The notes beneath the pieces are model-generated. The model was given only the letters and a program-made list of their open reading frames with translations. It was not told the origin of the DNA and made no database searches. A stretch of 64,000 bases of DNA from Acidobacteriota bacterium (GTDB taxonomy: Bacteria; Acidobacteriota; Blastocatellia; Pyrinomonadales; Pyrinomonadaceae): positions 186,001 to 250,000 of the forward strand of contig JAHBSI010000005.1 of NCBI GenBank assembly GCA_019639195.1. Direction: 5' to 3'. Positions 8,124 to 15,910 of this stretch are shown here, in pieces. The stretch's first letter is position 1; each line of letters begins with the position of its first letter. The translations under genes were made by a program, and so were the position numbers.

Positions 8124-10979
8124 CTATCTGCCGGGGATCGGGATATCGGTGCTCAGACCGAATTGATATGCCGAGAAGCCCGCAGTCGAACCCAACAGAT
8201 ACCAGACACCGGCGCGATAGACCGCAAGATCACTGCGGCCATCACCGTCATAGTCGCCTGTGGTCGGAATATCGCCGAGAGATCCGAAGTGGATCGTCGA
8301 GCTCGTTCCGGCCGCCGGGTTATAGATGAACCAGTCGCCGGTCTGCGTACGGAAGAGTGCGATCTCTGCCTTGCCGTCACCCGAGTAATCGGCGATCACC
8401 GGTATGTCAGTTGCCGTGCCGAGACCCGTTGCTGTCATCGGGAATCCGCCCGTCGATGGACGAACTGTGAACGAGCCGGCCGAGCCGATGTAGTATGCGA
8501 TGTCGGTTTTGCCGTCACCGTCAAAGTCTCCCGGTCCGGGGATCGCTCCAGCGGGAATCGTACTGTAGATCAGCCCGCCGGTGCTCTTAAGAGCATACCA
8601 GCCGCCAGTTGAAGGCCGATAAACAGCAGCATCCGTCTTGCCGTCGCCATCGTAATCCGCGCTCACCGGAACGTCGCCCGGAAGTCCGAATGACAGGAAG
8701 GTTATGGTCGAATTCGAGCTGTTGAAGATGTAGAAATCCGGATTTGCGGAATTCGCATCTCCACGGAAGATCGCGTAGTCAGCCTTTGCGTCTCCGTCAT
8801 AATCGCCCGGCGCCGGCACGTCGCCTGACATTCCCCAATGGGCGACAGCGAAACCCGCCGATGACCGCAGCAAGTACCAGTTTCCGTCGGACGGGCGGAA
8901 GACCGAGACATCCGACTTTCCGTCGCCGTCAAAGTCATATTTGGCTCGGACGGGAGCTGCTATCGAAAAATTCGCATCCGAAACATCGAAGAAGATGTTG
9001 CCAACCGCCTCGATCTTGATGCGTGCCTGAGAAGTAACCCCCATCGGGATAGTTACATCCGCGGAACCGTCGTTTGGAGTGCTTGCGGCAAGCACCGTTG
9101 GGAAGCTCGCTCCGCCATCGGTCGAGAGCGAGATCTTGACGTTCGCAACGCTTACCGGAGCGGCCGTTGTATTGGCGACGTTCCACGTGATCGTCTGCAG
9201 TGAACCACCCGAAACATTGATCGGCGTATTTGGTGATGTCACCTTGAACGGGCCTGATGTATTGCTGACCGTAATAGCAGTGTCAGTATATTGCGTCTGC
9301 CCGATCGTCACTCCCGGCACATACGGCTTGTTGTCACGAACCGTCAGACGGAAGTTTAGTGTTCTTGAGACAGAACTCAGGGCTTCAGTATTTGCAACAG
9401 CATCGCCACCCGGAAGGGCAGGCGAAACGAATAGGCCCGCAAGAACGGTGGCCATCTTCGGGAAATAACGAGTCCCGGAGCTGGTTGGCCGGAACGAGAT
9501 CCAGTTAGGGCCGGTCGTTTTGCCGGGAGAAGCCGGGCTGCCGCTGCCAGATGTGTTGGAGTTATCGTTCTGCTCCCACTGATATGTAAGCGAGTCACCG
9601 TCAGGGTCAGTAGCCGATCCTGTCAAAGCAAATGGCGTGCTGATCGGGATCGTGTAGTTTGGAACCGACGCGACCACTGGCGGGAGGTTCTGCGTCATAT
9701 TCGTCGTAATAGGGCAGGTCTTGTTGGCAAGGTTTGCCTGGATCTGCTCAATGCTCGTTTCGTGGAATGTATCGATCGAGTGCGGAGCGACATCATAAGA
9801 CGTGATGCCTGCATAGCCCATGATCGTTATGCCGGAGCCGACCTCTTTGTTGCGGCCCGTACCTTCATTAACATACGAATAAGTGTGATTTGCTCCCATC
9901 TGATGGCCAACTTCGTGTACGACGTAGTCGATGTCGAAGTTGTCCCCCTGCGGGATGCCGTCCGCTGGCGAAGTGATGCCGCTGCCTTTCTGGCCATCGA
10001 CGCAAACGCATCCGATACAGCCCGCGTTACCGCCGCCGCCCGATGCGCCGAACATATGGCCGATGTCATAGTTCGCTTCGCCGATGTTTGCTGTCAAAGT
10101 TGCCTGAAGCTGACCGTTCCAGCTGTCAAGGTCAGTGTAAGGATCGGTTGCCGGATTGTAGTAAATAACGTTAGTTGTGGCGTCGATGAGATTGAGGTGG
10201 ACGGCAAGGTCTTTCTCATATACGCCATTCGAACGCGTCAGCGTTGCGTTAAACGCCGCAAGCACAAGGGCGACCTGTGCCGAACTGGTTGCTCCGAAGT
10301 AGTTTGCATATTCTCCGTTACAGGACTGGGCAAGACGCATGGTCTTTAGCTGACCGGCATTGCTTTCCGGACGATTTGCGACGTCGCCATTCAAACGGAA
10401 ACTATCGCGGATCCCGGTAAGGAATCCAACGTCACCCGTGGAGCACATCCACGGCGAGCGTTCGCCTTCGCTGCCGCCACGAAACACGGAATATACCTTA
10501 TGGTCGGCAGAGAAAGGTTCGATGAACTCATTATCGGCGTCAGAACGGAAGACGACCGTTTGAATACCTTGCGGCGAGATGCTTAATTTCAAGGTCGAGA
10601 ATCGGTCTGTCAGCCCGCGGCCCGAAAATGCACGGATCTCCGGAAAACGAGCCTGAAGAGCAGTGTCGAAGTTTGAATCTTCATAGACCTCGAACCGTTC
10701 CATTTGACCATCAGCGTTCGGGATCGAAATGACCGTCGATTGACCGCCGGCCCGATCAGCGATCGAGAAAAGCTGATCTCTCAGTGGTTCAATATTGAGG
10801 TTGTAAAGACGAAAGTCAGTCGGATAAGAAGGCCTCAACACGGCCCTGTCTGTCTGAATGTTCGCACGGTCTTCCTGGTTCTCAGTCCAGATCAGCTGTT
10901 GGGCCGATGCACTGATCGCAAAAAATGCGAGGATCATTGAAAGAGACAGAACGCCGCGTAACATCTTTTGCGTGTTCAT
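8124..10979 (-). CDS. Secreted M12-type zinc metalloprotease with FG-GAP repeats
   Basis: This 951-residue secreted protein has a signal peptide at about 1-26, a pro-region, and a reprolysin-like catalytic domain with the zinc motif HEVGHQMGANH (His355, Glu356, His359, His365). A short cysteine cluster (CIGCVC) precedes the active site. A PKD/Ig-like domain follows at about 430-520 (ATDPDGDSLTYQWEQ), then another beta-sandwich to about 690. Six FG-GAP/VCBS-type repeats end the protein, each with a DxDGDGKxD calcium loop (for example DFDGDGKSD and DYDGDGKTD), probably forming a beta-propeller. The start is backed by AAGGAG upstream. It probably degrades extracellular protein. It is a single gene ending at the shared terminator. 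Confidence 0.9.
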   Translation of the reverse strand: MNTQKMLRGVLSLSMILAFFAISASAQQLIWTENQEDRANIQTDRAVLRPSYPTDFRLYNLNIEPLRDQLFSIADRAGGQSTVISIPNADGQMERFEVYEDSNFDTALQARFPEIRAFSGRGLTDRFSTLKLSISPQGIQTVVFRSDADNEFIEPFSADHKVYSVFRGGSEGERSPWMCSTGDVGFLTGIRDSFRLNGDVANRPESNAGQLKTMRLAQSCNGEYANYFGATSSAQVALVLAAFNATLTRSNGVYEKDLAVHLNLIDATTNVIYYNPATDPYTDLDSWNGQLQATLTANIGEANYDIGHMFGASGGGGNAGCIGCVCVDGQKGSGITSPADGIPQGDNFDIDYVVHEVGHQMGANHTYSYVNEGTGRNKEVGSGITIMGYAGITSYDVAPHSIDTFHETSIEQIQANLANKTCPITTNMTQNLPPVVASVPNYTIPISTPFALTGSATDPDGDSLTYQWEQNDNSNTSGSGSPASPGKTTGPNWISFRPTSSGTRYFPKMATVLAGLFVSPALPGGDAVANTEALSSVSRTLNFRLTVRDNKPYVPGVTIGQTQYTDTAITVSNTSGPFKVTSPNTPINVSGGSLQTITWNVANTTAAPVSVANVKISLSTDGGASFPTVLAASTPNDGSADVTIPMGVTSQARIKIEAVGNIFFDVSDANFSIAAPVRAKYDFDGDGKSDVSVFRPSDGNWYLLRSSAGFAVAHWGMSGDVPAPGDYDGDAKADYAIFRGDANSANPDFYIFNSSNSTITFLSFGLPGDVPVSADYDGDGKTDAAVYRPSTGGWYALKSTGGLIYSTIPAGAIPGPGDFDGDGKTDIAYYIGSAGSFTVRPSTGGFPMTATGLGTATDIPVIADYSGDGKAEIALFRTQTGDWFIYNPAAGTSSTIHFGSLGDIPTTGDYDGDGRSDLAVYRAGVWYLLGSTAGFSAYQFGLSTDIPIPGR

Positions 10980-11186
10980 ATTTATTTTGCTCCTTTTGTA
11001 AGGGGATCCATTGAAGACCCGAACGCCCTCTGCGCGTCAACGCCGACGGAAATTACGGAGTTCCGGAACGCCCAACCTATTGAAATTAATGAGAACGAAT
11101 TGATTATCGTCTAAGAATAATGAAAAGCGGGGTATTTGTCTATCAGAACTGCCTGACGGGTACGTTTTTCTTTCGGAGTGTCGATA

Positions 11187-12095
11187 ATGATAAAATCGAG
11201 CTCTTGCGTCCTGCAAATGTCCGAAAGAAGCTTAGAGCAAACTCAACAAAGGCTTATCGAACCGCTTACCCCGGCACCCGACGAACTGTCTGTCCTTGCG
11301 CGGATCGAACGCCGCGGCTATTGGCTCGCGCACAGAATGAATCTGGGTAGTTGGAAGAGCCTGATGACCTTCTTTCAGCGTCATATCGGCTCGCTTTGGA
11401 TCTTCCTTTCGACCTACAACCTGATGCGGGTTCACGGCATTGAGAACTTTGAATCGACCGATATTCAGCGGCCGGTCCTGCTTGTTGCAAATCATCGCTC
11501 GTTCTTTGATATGTACACGGTATCGAGCGTGCTTTTTCGCCGGACGCGGCGGCCGCTGAAGCTCTATTTTCCTGTCCGGGCAAAGTTCTTCTATGACAGG
11601 TTCAGCGGCTGGATGGTGAATTTCGTGATGGGATGGTTCTCGATGTATCCGCCGTTCTTTCGTGAAGCAGGTGAAGTTGCAAAGCGCGACTTCGACAAGT
11701 ATTCGCTCCGACGACTGATACAGCTTTGTTCGGAGGGGAACGCTAATGTGATCGGTTTTCATCCGGAAGGCAAAAGGAACCTGCGCGGCGGCCCGTACGA
11801 CTTTCTGCCCGCCCAACCGGGCGTGGGGAAGGTAGTTTACGCCGCGCAACCGCAGGTTATACCCGTATTTATCGCGGGGCTTGGCAACGACCTCCCAAAG
11901 CAGATACTTGGAAATTGGCGTGGCGGCGAGAAGGTCCGCATTTGGTTCGGCGAGCCCATCGATCTTGCGGAGTTTTACAAGAAGCCCGACAAATTGCGGA
12001 CGCATAAGGAGATCGCAGATCACCTAATGCAGAAGATCTCGGACCTCGGCGAACTTGATCGAAAGGAATACGCGCCGAATGCGTCAGAGCGGTAA
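11187..12095 (+). CDS. 1-acyl-sn-glycerol-3-phosphate acyltransferase (PlsC family)
   Basis: This is a lysophospholipid-type acyltransferase of about 302 residues. It carries the catalytic HX4D motif (NHRSFFD, His103) and the substrate-binding FHPEGKRN motif. A C-terminal PVFIAGLGNDLP segment is typical of the family. It probably acylates lysophosphatidic acid at the inner membrane in phospholipid synthesis, though the exact acceptor cannot be read from sequence. The ATG at 11187 is chosen because GGAG lies 8 bp upstream. A GTG at 11178 overlaps that site, and an ATG at 11217 would also leave the domain intact. It stands alone between two minus-strand genes. Confidence 0.88.
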   Translation: MIKSSSCVLQMSERSLEQTQQRLIEPLTPAPDELSVLARIERRGYWLAHRMNLGSWKSLMTFFQRHIGSLWIFLSTYNLMRVHGIENFESTDIQRPVLLVANHRSFFDMYTVSSVLFRRTRRPLKLYFPVRAKFFYDRFSGWMVNFVMGWFSMYPPFFREAGEVAKRDFDKYSLRRLIQLCSEGNANVIGFHPEGKRNLRGGPYDFLPAQPGVGKVVYAAQPQVIPVFIAGLGNDLPKQILGNWRGGEKVRIWFGEPIDLAEFYKKPDKLRTHKEIADHLMQKISDLGELDRKEYAPNASER

Positions 12096-12111
12096 AAGAT
12101 AGACAAAACTA

Positions 12112-13749
12112 TCAGTGGGTTTTGGCTACGGCGGTATTTGCGTTCGCGGCGGCAGTCGCAGAATTCGAATTTGGCGGTTTTGAAGAATCCGGCGAAGCCC
12201 AGCCGGCGTTCTCGAGCAGCGTGATCGCAAATCTCACCGGCACCGCCATATTCGCGGCAGTGTTCTCTGTGAAAACACCAAAATTCACACCGATGACCTC
12301 TCCGCTTTGACCAAAGAGCGGAGCTCCCGAACCGCCCTCGGCCGTGCGAGCGTCGTGCACGATACGCTTTGAATCAAGGTCTGTGATCGACCCTTGAGTG
12401 GTCAAGGGCACGATCTTCTGTGATTGTGCGAGGAAGTTTATCAGGTCCTGTCGCGAATTCCCGAAACGCTGGTTGATCGAGCGTGCCTCGGCATCATCCA
12501 CCATCGCGAGCAATCTGTCAGGGCCGTTCGGATAGCCCATCGTAACAACGGTCTTGCCGATCTCGACAGACGCCGTATCGGCGTCGAGCGGAATGATCGG
12601 AAGGTTTTCGGGCACGGTCGCGGGATCGATGAATCCGACGGCAAGATCCTCGCGATTGCCGACGCTCTTGACCGTAAGCGGGAAGGGCTGCGGATTATTC
12701 GGGAAGTAAATGACGAGCTTTTTCACGCGAGCTCTCGCATTTCCCGCGGCCATCATCTGTTTCACACCGTCGTCCTCTTCCCAAGGCCGGACAACGTGCC
12801 GGTTGGTGACGATGTATCCTTCGCCGACGTAGAAACACGTCCCAATAAAGTCGTACTCGACCGTTGGACCGTTTCCCTCGGTAGTAACTCCGACCTGGGG
12901 CCGCATCGGCATCGAATCAGGATTCTCAGGAGCCTGCGGCTCGTAAGGGCTGCGGTAGAGCGACGGGTCCGCGTATCGCAAGACCTTGCCCGACCGCTTA
13001 TCGACGAGATCATAGACGCCGACGATCAGCCCAATGGCATTTCCATATGCGACACGAAGATTCGGTGCGAGCGAAACGGTCTTGATTATGTCCTTGTTGC
13101 TCTTATCAAGTTCGCCCAGCTGAGTGCTCGCCTGTCCGAGCTTGTCCTCGAGGCTCTTGATCGTCTCGCTCTGCAGCTTTGCTTGTTCGCGAGCCTCACG
13201 CAGTTCCTTGTTTACGGCATAACCGATATAAAGGACGCCCGTAAGAAAGGCGACAGCAATAACAAGTGTGATCAGCTTGGTCGTCCACGAGATCTCGCGT
13301 GCAAGCTCGCGTGTGAACTCGCGCAGGAACGCCTTCGCATCGTCGCGCTTTGCCGAACCGTAAGATTCGATAGCTGCATCCTCGATAAACTGCGAGATAT
13401 GCGGCTGTTCGCGATTTGTAGTAATGAGGGCGGACTTAGCTTCGAGCGAAAAGAAGTCGAAGGAGATGCTGTTGGCCGGAGCCTCGATCCTGTCCGAGTC
13501 CGATACCGGCACGTATCGTCTGAGCGGCTTGTCGTTGATCTGAAACTCCAGCTCCGGTGCAAATTCAACGACGCGGTATTGGCCGTCCGAGCTGTCAAGC
13601 TCAAGCCAGATGTTCACATCGCGGACAGACGATGTGTGGATCTGTATGTCACAGGTAGAGTCCGAGCCGATCCGAATTCGCTCTTGCGCGAAGAATTCGG
13701 TTCGCTTCTCAAGGCCGACTGTGACGTGGATGATAATGCCGGATGCCAT
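12112..13749 (-). CDS. Membrane-anchored FHA / trypsin-like serine protease
   Basis: This 545-residue protein begins with an FHA-like domain (about 1-100; IRIGSDSTCDIQIHTSSVRD has the phosphothreonine-pocket layout). A transmembrane helix lies at about 155-177. A coiled coil follows at about 180-220. The C-terminal trypsin-like domain has catalytic His318 (TNRHVV), Asp368 (REDLAVGF) and Ser474 (EGGSGAPLF). No PDZ domain is visible, unlike DegP/HtrA. The topology predicts a cytoplasmic FHA domain and a periplasmic protease, so a phospho-signal inside could be linked to proteolysis outside (inference). It faces the ferredoxin-like gene across a 136-bp divergent promoter region. Confidence 0.87.
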   Translation of the reverse strand: MASGIIIHVTVGLEKRTEFFAQERIRIGSDSTCDIQIHTSSVRDVNIWLELDSSDGQYRVVEFAPELEFQINDKPLRRYVPVSDSDRIEAPANSISFDFFSLEAKSALITTNREQPHISQFIEDAAIESYGSAKRDDAKAFLREFTRELAREISWTTKLITLVIAVAFLTGVLYIGYAVNKELREAREQAKLQSETIKSLEDKLGQASTQLGELDKSNKDIIKTVSLAPNLRVAYGNAIGLIVGVYDLVDKRSGKVLRYADPSLYRSPYEPQAPENPDSMPMRPQVGVTTEGNGPTVEYDFIGTCFYVGEGYIVTNRHVVRPWEEDDGVKQMMAAGNARARVKKLVIYFPNNPQPFPLTVKSVGNREDLAVGFIDPATVPENLPIIPLDADTASVEIGKTVVTMGYPNGPDRLLAMVDDAEARSINQRFGNSRQDLINFLAQSQKIVPLTTQGSITDLDSKRIVHDARTAEGGSGAPLFGQSGEVIGVNFGVFTENTAANMAVPVRFAITLLENAGWASPDSSKPPNSNSATAAANANTAVAKTH

Positions 13750-13885
13750 TCGTAAGAGCGAAAACGACGATATGCGTTATTGGTGTGATTCTATCACAAG
13801 GCACGTGCAGTTGCCCTAGCAAAATCTTGCAAGTTTGGGCCGACTTTGTCGAGCTGCCGCCGATTCTGTTAGCCTTTAACCAGTT

Positions 13886-14293
13886 ATGGGAAAACCGAAG
13901 TTCATCACCGACCGCGAGGAGTTGGAAAAGCTCGCTCCAATGCTCAAAGCCCCGATAAAGCGGCAGGTCTTCGTCTGCATAGGCAAATCGTGTTCGAAGG
14001 TCGGAGGGGAAGAGGTGCTCGCGGAATTTGATCGCATCTTACGGGAAAAAGGCCTCCGACAGGGCAAGGAAAAGAAAGGCCGGAACCCAATGGGCGAAGT
14101 CCTATTGACCCAATGCGGCTCTATCGGATTCTGCTCGATCGGCGTCGCCGTAATGGTCCACCCTGACGGCACACTCTACGGCCAGGTCCAACCCGAAGAC
14201 GTCGCCGAGATCATCGAAGAACACATCGAAAATGGCAAGGTTGTCGAGAGACTGGCGTTGATGGAACTAGGAAGCGGCTCAGCAATTAAGTAG
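13886..14293 (+). CDS. Thioredoxin-like [2Fe-2S] ferredoxin domain protein
   Basis: This 135-residue protein is of the thioredoxin-fold [2Fe-2S] type, like NuoE and Azotobacter FeSII ferredoxin. Four cysteines are placed as expected: CIGKSC near residues 30-35, and CGSIGFC near 74-80. The closing strand and helix (HPDGTLYGQVQPEDVAEIIEEH) are typical. It is probably a small soluble electron carrier. Its partner is unknown because no hydrogenase or Complex I genes are nearby. The next gene starts 6 bp after the stop, suggesting co-transcription. No clear ribosome binding site precedes the ATG. Confidence 0.85.
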   Translation: MGKPKFITDREELEKLAPMLKAPIKRQVFVCIGKSCSKVGGEEVLAEFDRILREKGLRQGKEKKGRNPMGEVLLTQCGSIGFCSIGVAVMVHPDGTLYGQVQPEDVAEIIEEHIENGKVVERLALMELGSGSAIK

Positions 14294-14299
14294 GTCAGA

Positions 14300-15211
14300 A
14301 TGTTTACGGTCGATCCCAACATGGAGCTTGACGCTCGAGAAATGCGGCCCGAATTGGAACTCTTAGTTGAAGCCATTTGCGACCTGCTTGATCGCGGGTG
14401 GCCGACCAGGTATTCGAGCCTTTCGTCCGCAGCCGATCTTCAGTACACGCGGATGCGTGTAGTGCAGAATACTTACAATTCGATAATGTGGCTCATTGCG
14501 GGCGTTGAGGAAGATCAAATGAAGAAGCCGTTTGTACTTTCTACAGCTCCGTTAGTTCGAACCCTTTTTGAGGAACTGATAACCCTCCTCTTCTTGTTTC
14601 ATGATTTCCCAGCTCTAATTCGTCGGTTTGAGCAAACCGGGTACTGCGACCTTTATCGCGCGGTTAAGCATGCCGAGCGCTTTCACGGAGATAATCCGGA
14701 ATGGGCGTCCTATATAGAGGAGCTACGCACACAAATGGCGAATCTCGCTCCAAAACTTCATCTGACTGACGATGCGAGTTCAAATCCAGAGAAGTGGGGA
14801 AAATGGCCGACTCCCGGCAAAATGGTCGGGGAGGTTATTAAAGACTTCCCCAATTCTGAGACCCTTAACTTCATGGAATATCTGGTTTCCTGGCTATATC
14901 GGCCCCTTTCTAATGACTCGCATTTAGGATTGAGTGGCCTTGTCCGCAGAGGTAGCTATTTTGCGGGAAAGACCCTGAGAAAAGAGTTTGGAGATAAAAC
15001 AGACGCATTGATGAATGAGGTCTACGAATCCTATCGAATGGAAATGGTTTGGACTACCTTTACCCTTGTCCTATCAATTTGTTCTGAAATTGAAAATCAC
15101 TTTGAGTTTGATCGGGCTACAGAAATCGAGCCACTCTGGCACATCCTAAAAGAGCACTCGTCCCTTCCAAAAGAGTTCTATGATCGTAGGTACAAGGGAT
15201 TGTATCGCTGA
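14300..15211 (+). CDS. Hypothetical helical protein
   Basis: This is a 303-residue protein of unknown function, mostly alpha-helical and without signal peptide or long membrane segment. It resembles DUF5677-like helical proteins in length and texture (a helix with RTLFEELITLLFLFHDF, then YRPLSNDSHLG), but this is only an impression. The ATG is preceded by TAGGTCAG, and the gene starts 6 bp after the ferredoxin-like gene. Codon use looks more AT-rich than its neighbours, and it ends directly beside the DUF559 repeat cluster, so it may be acquired DNA (inference). Confidence 0.75.
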   Translation: MFTVDPNMELDAREMRPELELLVEAICDLLDRGWPTRYSSLSSAADLQYTRMRVVQNTYNSIMWLIAGVEEDQMKKPFVLSTAPLVRTLFEELITLLFLFHDFPALIRRFEQTGYCDLYRAVKHAERFHGDNPEWASYIEELRTQMANLAPKLHLTDDASSNPEKWGKWPTPGKMVGEVIKDFPNSETLNFMEYLVSWLYRPLSNDSHLGLSGLVRRGSYFAGKTLRKEFGDKTDALMNEVYESYRMEMVWTTFTLVLSICSEIENHFEFDRATEIEPLWHILKEHSSLPKEFYDRRYKGLYR

Positions 15212-15220
15212 TCAACTCAA

Positions 15221-15284
15221 AGCTCCCCTCCTTACGAAGGAGGGGTGGCGTCCCGTGTTTTATCGGGACGACGGGGTGGTTTTT
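15221..15284. repeat. Palindromic repeat element, left copy
   Basis: This copy starts AGCTCCCCTCCTTACGAAGG and holds two hairpins, CCCCTCCTT/AAGGAGGGG and CGTCCCG/CGGGACG, before ending GACGGGGTGGTTTTT. It is the inverted counterpart of the copy at 15836-15891. It contains the stop codon of the DUF559 gene. Confidence 0.88.
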
Positions 15285-15817
15285 GTGTTGAGCAGTGCGC
15301 GGTCGGAATCTTCACTCGTGGAAATTGATGTAAGAACCACCCCGTCCGCCGAAGTGGCGTCCACCCCTCCTTCGTAAGGAGCGGAGCCGGGAATGACCTT
15401 TCGGTGGGTCGTTTTAGGAGCGTATCCGGTTGGCGTAGCGGGCGGCCCGAACTGGAAATTGGCACGGATCATATCAAGCACCCATTCTGTTTCTTCGAAC
15501 ACTTCTCGATTTTCGAATCTCAAAACACGTATGCCTTTCGATTCCAGATAGCCGGTTCGTTCTCTGTCTTTAGCAGCCCCGAGCCCACTGAAATGTTGTG
15601 CGCCGTCTAGTTCGATCGCAAGCTTCTCGGAAGGGCAATAGAAATCGAGAATGTAATTGCCAACGGAATGCTGACGTACGAATTTACGCCTTTCGAACTT
15701 TGAATTTTTGACTAGTTTCCAGAACGTGGCTTCGGCGGGGGTAAGGCTTTTGCGCAGGTTTTTGCGAAATTCCGCGAGATGCGGGAGCGAGTGTATGTCA
15801 GCATCTCGTCGTCTCAT
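15260..15817 (-). CDS. DUF559 endonuclease-like protein
   Basis: This protein belongs to the DUF559 group, related to very-short-patch-repair and restriction-type endonucleases. The domain covers about residues 5-115: LTPAEATFWKLVKN, the conserved FVRQHSVGNYILDFYCPSEKLAIELDG core with acidic catalytic residues, AQH, and KGIRVLRFENREVF. The last 45 or so residues are encoded by repeat sequence (YEGGVDATSADGVV) and are probably not functional. The ATG at 15817 is preferred because upstream in-frame codons lie in the right-hand repeat. Inverted copies of a palindromic element flank the gene. DNA cleavage is inferred from the fold; the substrate is unknown. Confidence 0.85.
   Translation of the reverse strand: MRRRDADIHSLPHLAEFRKNLRKSLTPAEATFWKLVKNSKFERRKFVRQHSVGNYILDFYCPSEKLAIELDGAQHFSGLGAAKDRERTGYLESKGIRVLRFENREVFEETEWVLDMIRANFQFGPPATPTGYAPKTTHRKVIPGSAPYEGGVDATSADGVVLTSISTSEDSDRALLNTKTTPSSR
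15333..15386. repeat. Palindromic repeat element, middle copy
   Basis: This runs from AGAACCACCCCGTCCGCC to CCACCCCTCCTTCGTAAGGA and GCGGAGC, in the same orientation as the right copy. The second stem is partly decayed (GCGGAGC where the right copy has GGGGAGC). It lies inside the DUF559 coding frame and supplies part of its C-terminal residues (YEGGVDATSADGVV). Confidence 0.88.
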
Positions 15818-15835
15818 GTCGTTAGGAAATAAACT

Positions 15836-15891
15836 AAAAACCACCCCGTCCGCCGAAACGGCGTCCACCCCTCCTTTGTAAGGAGGGGAGC
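15836..15891. repeat. Palindromic repeat element, right copy
   Basis: AAAAACCACCCCGTCCGCCG is followed by the CGCCGTTTCGGCG-type hairpin and by CCCCTCCTTTGTAAGGAGGGG. It is inverted relative to the left copy at 15221-15284, so the pair brackets the DUF559 gene like terminal inverted repeats. Confidence 0.88.
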
Positions 15892-15910
15892 TTTTTTCTC
15901 AAGCCCCACT

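Noticed and set aside
12424..13755. Long open frame (443 codons) on the plus strand
   Set aside because: It is antisense to the FHA/protease gene, which has intact catalytic motifs. The plus-strand translation has no recognisable domain.
13886..14293. Complex I subunit NuoE
   Set aside because: The cysteine spacing matches the fold, but the protein is short, lacks the NuoE N-terminal helical part and has no nuo neighbours.
15221..15891. Rho-independent terminators only
   Set aside because: The left and right copies do contain stem-plus-T-run ends, but a shared sequence of about 55-64 bp with three copies shows a repeat element and not independent terminators.
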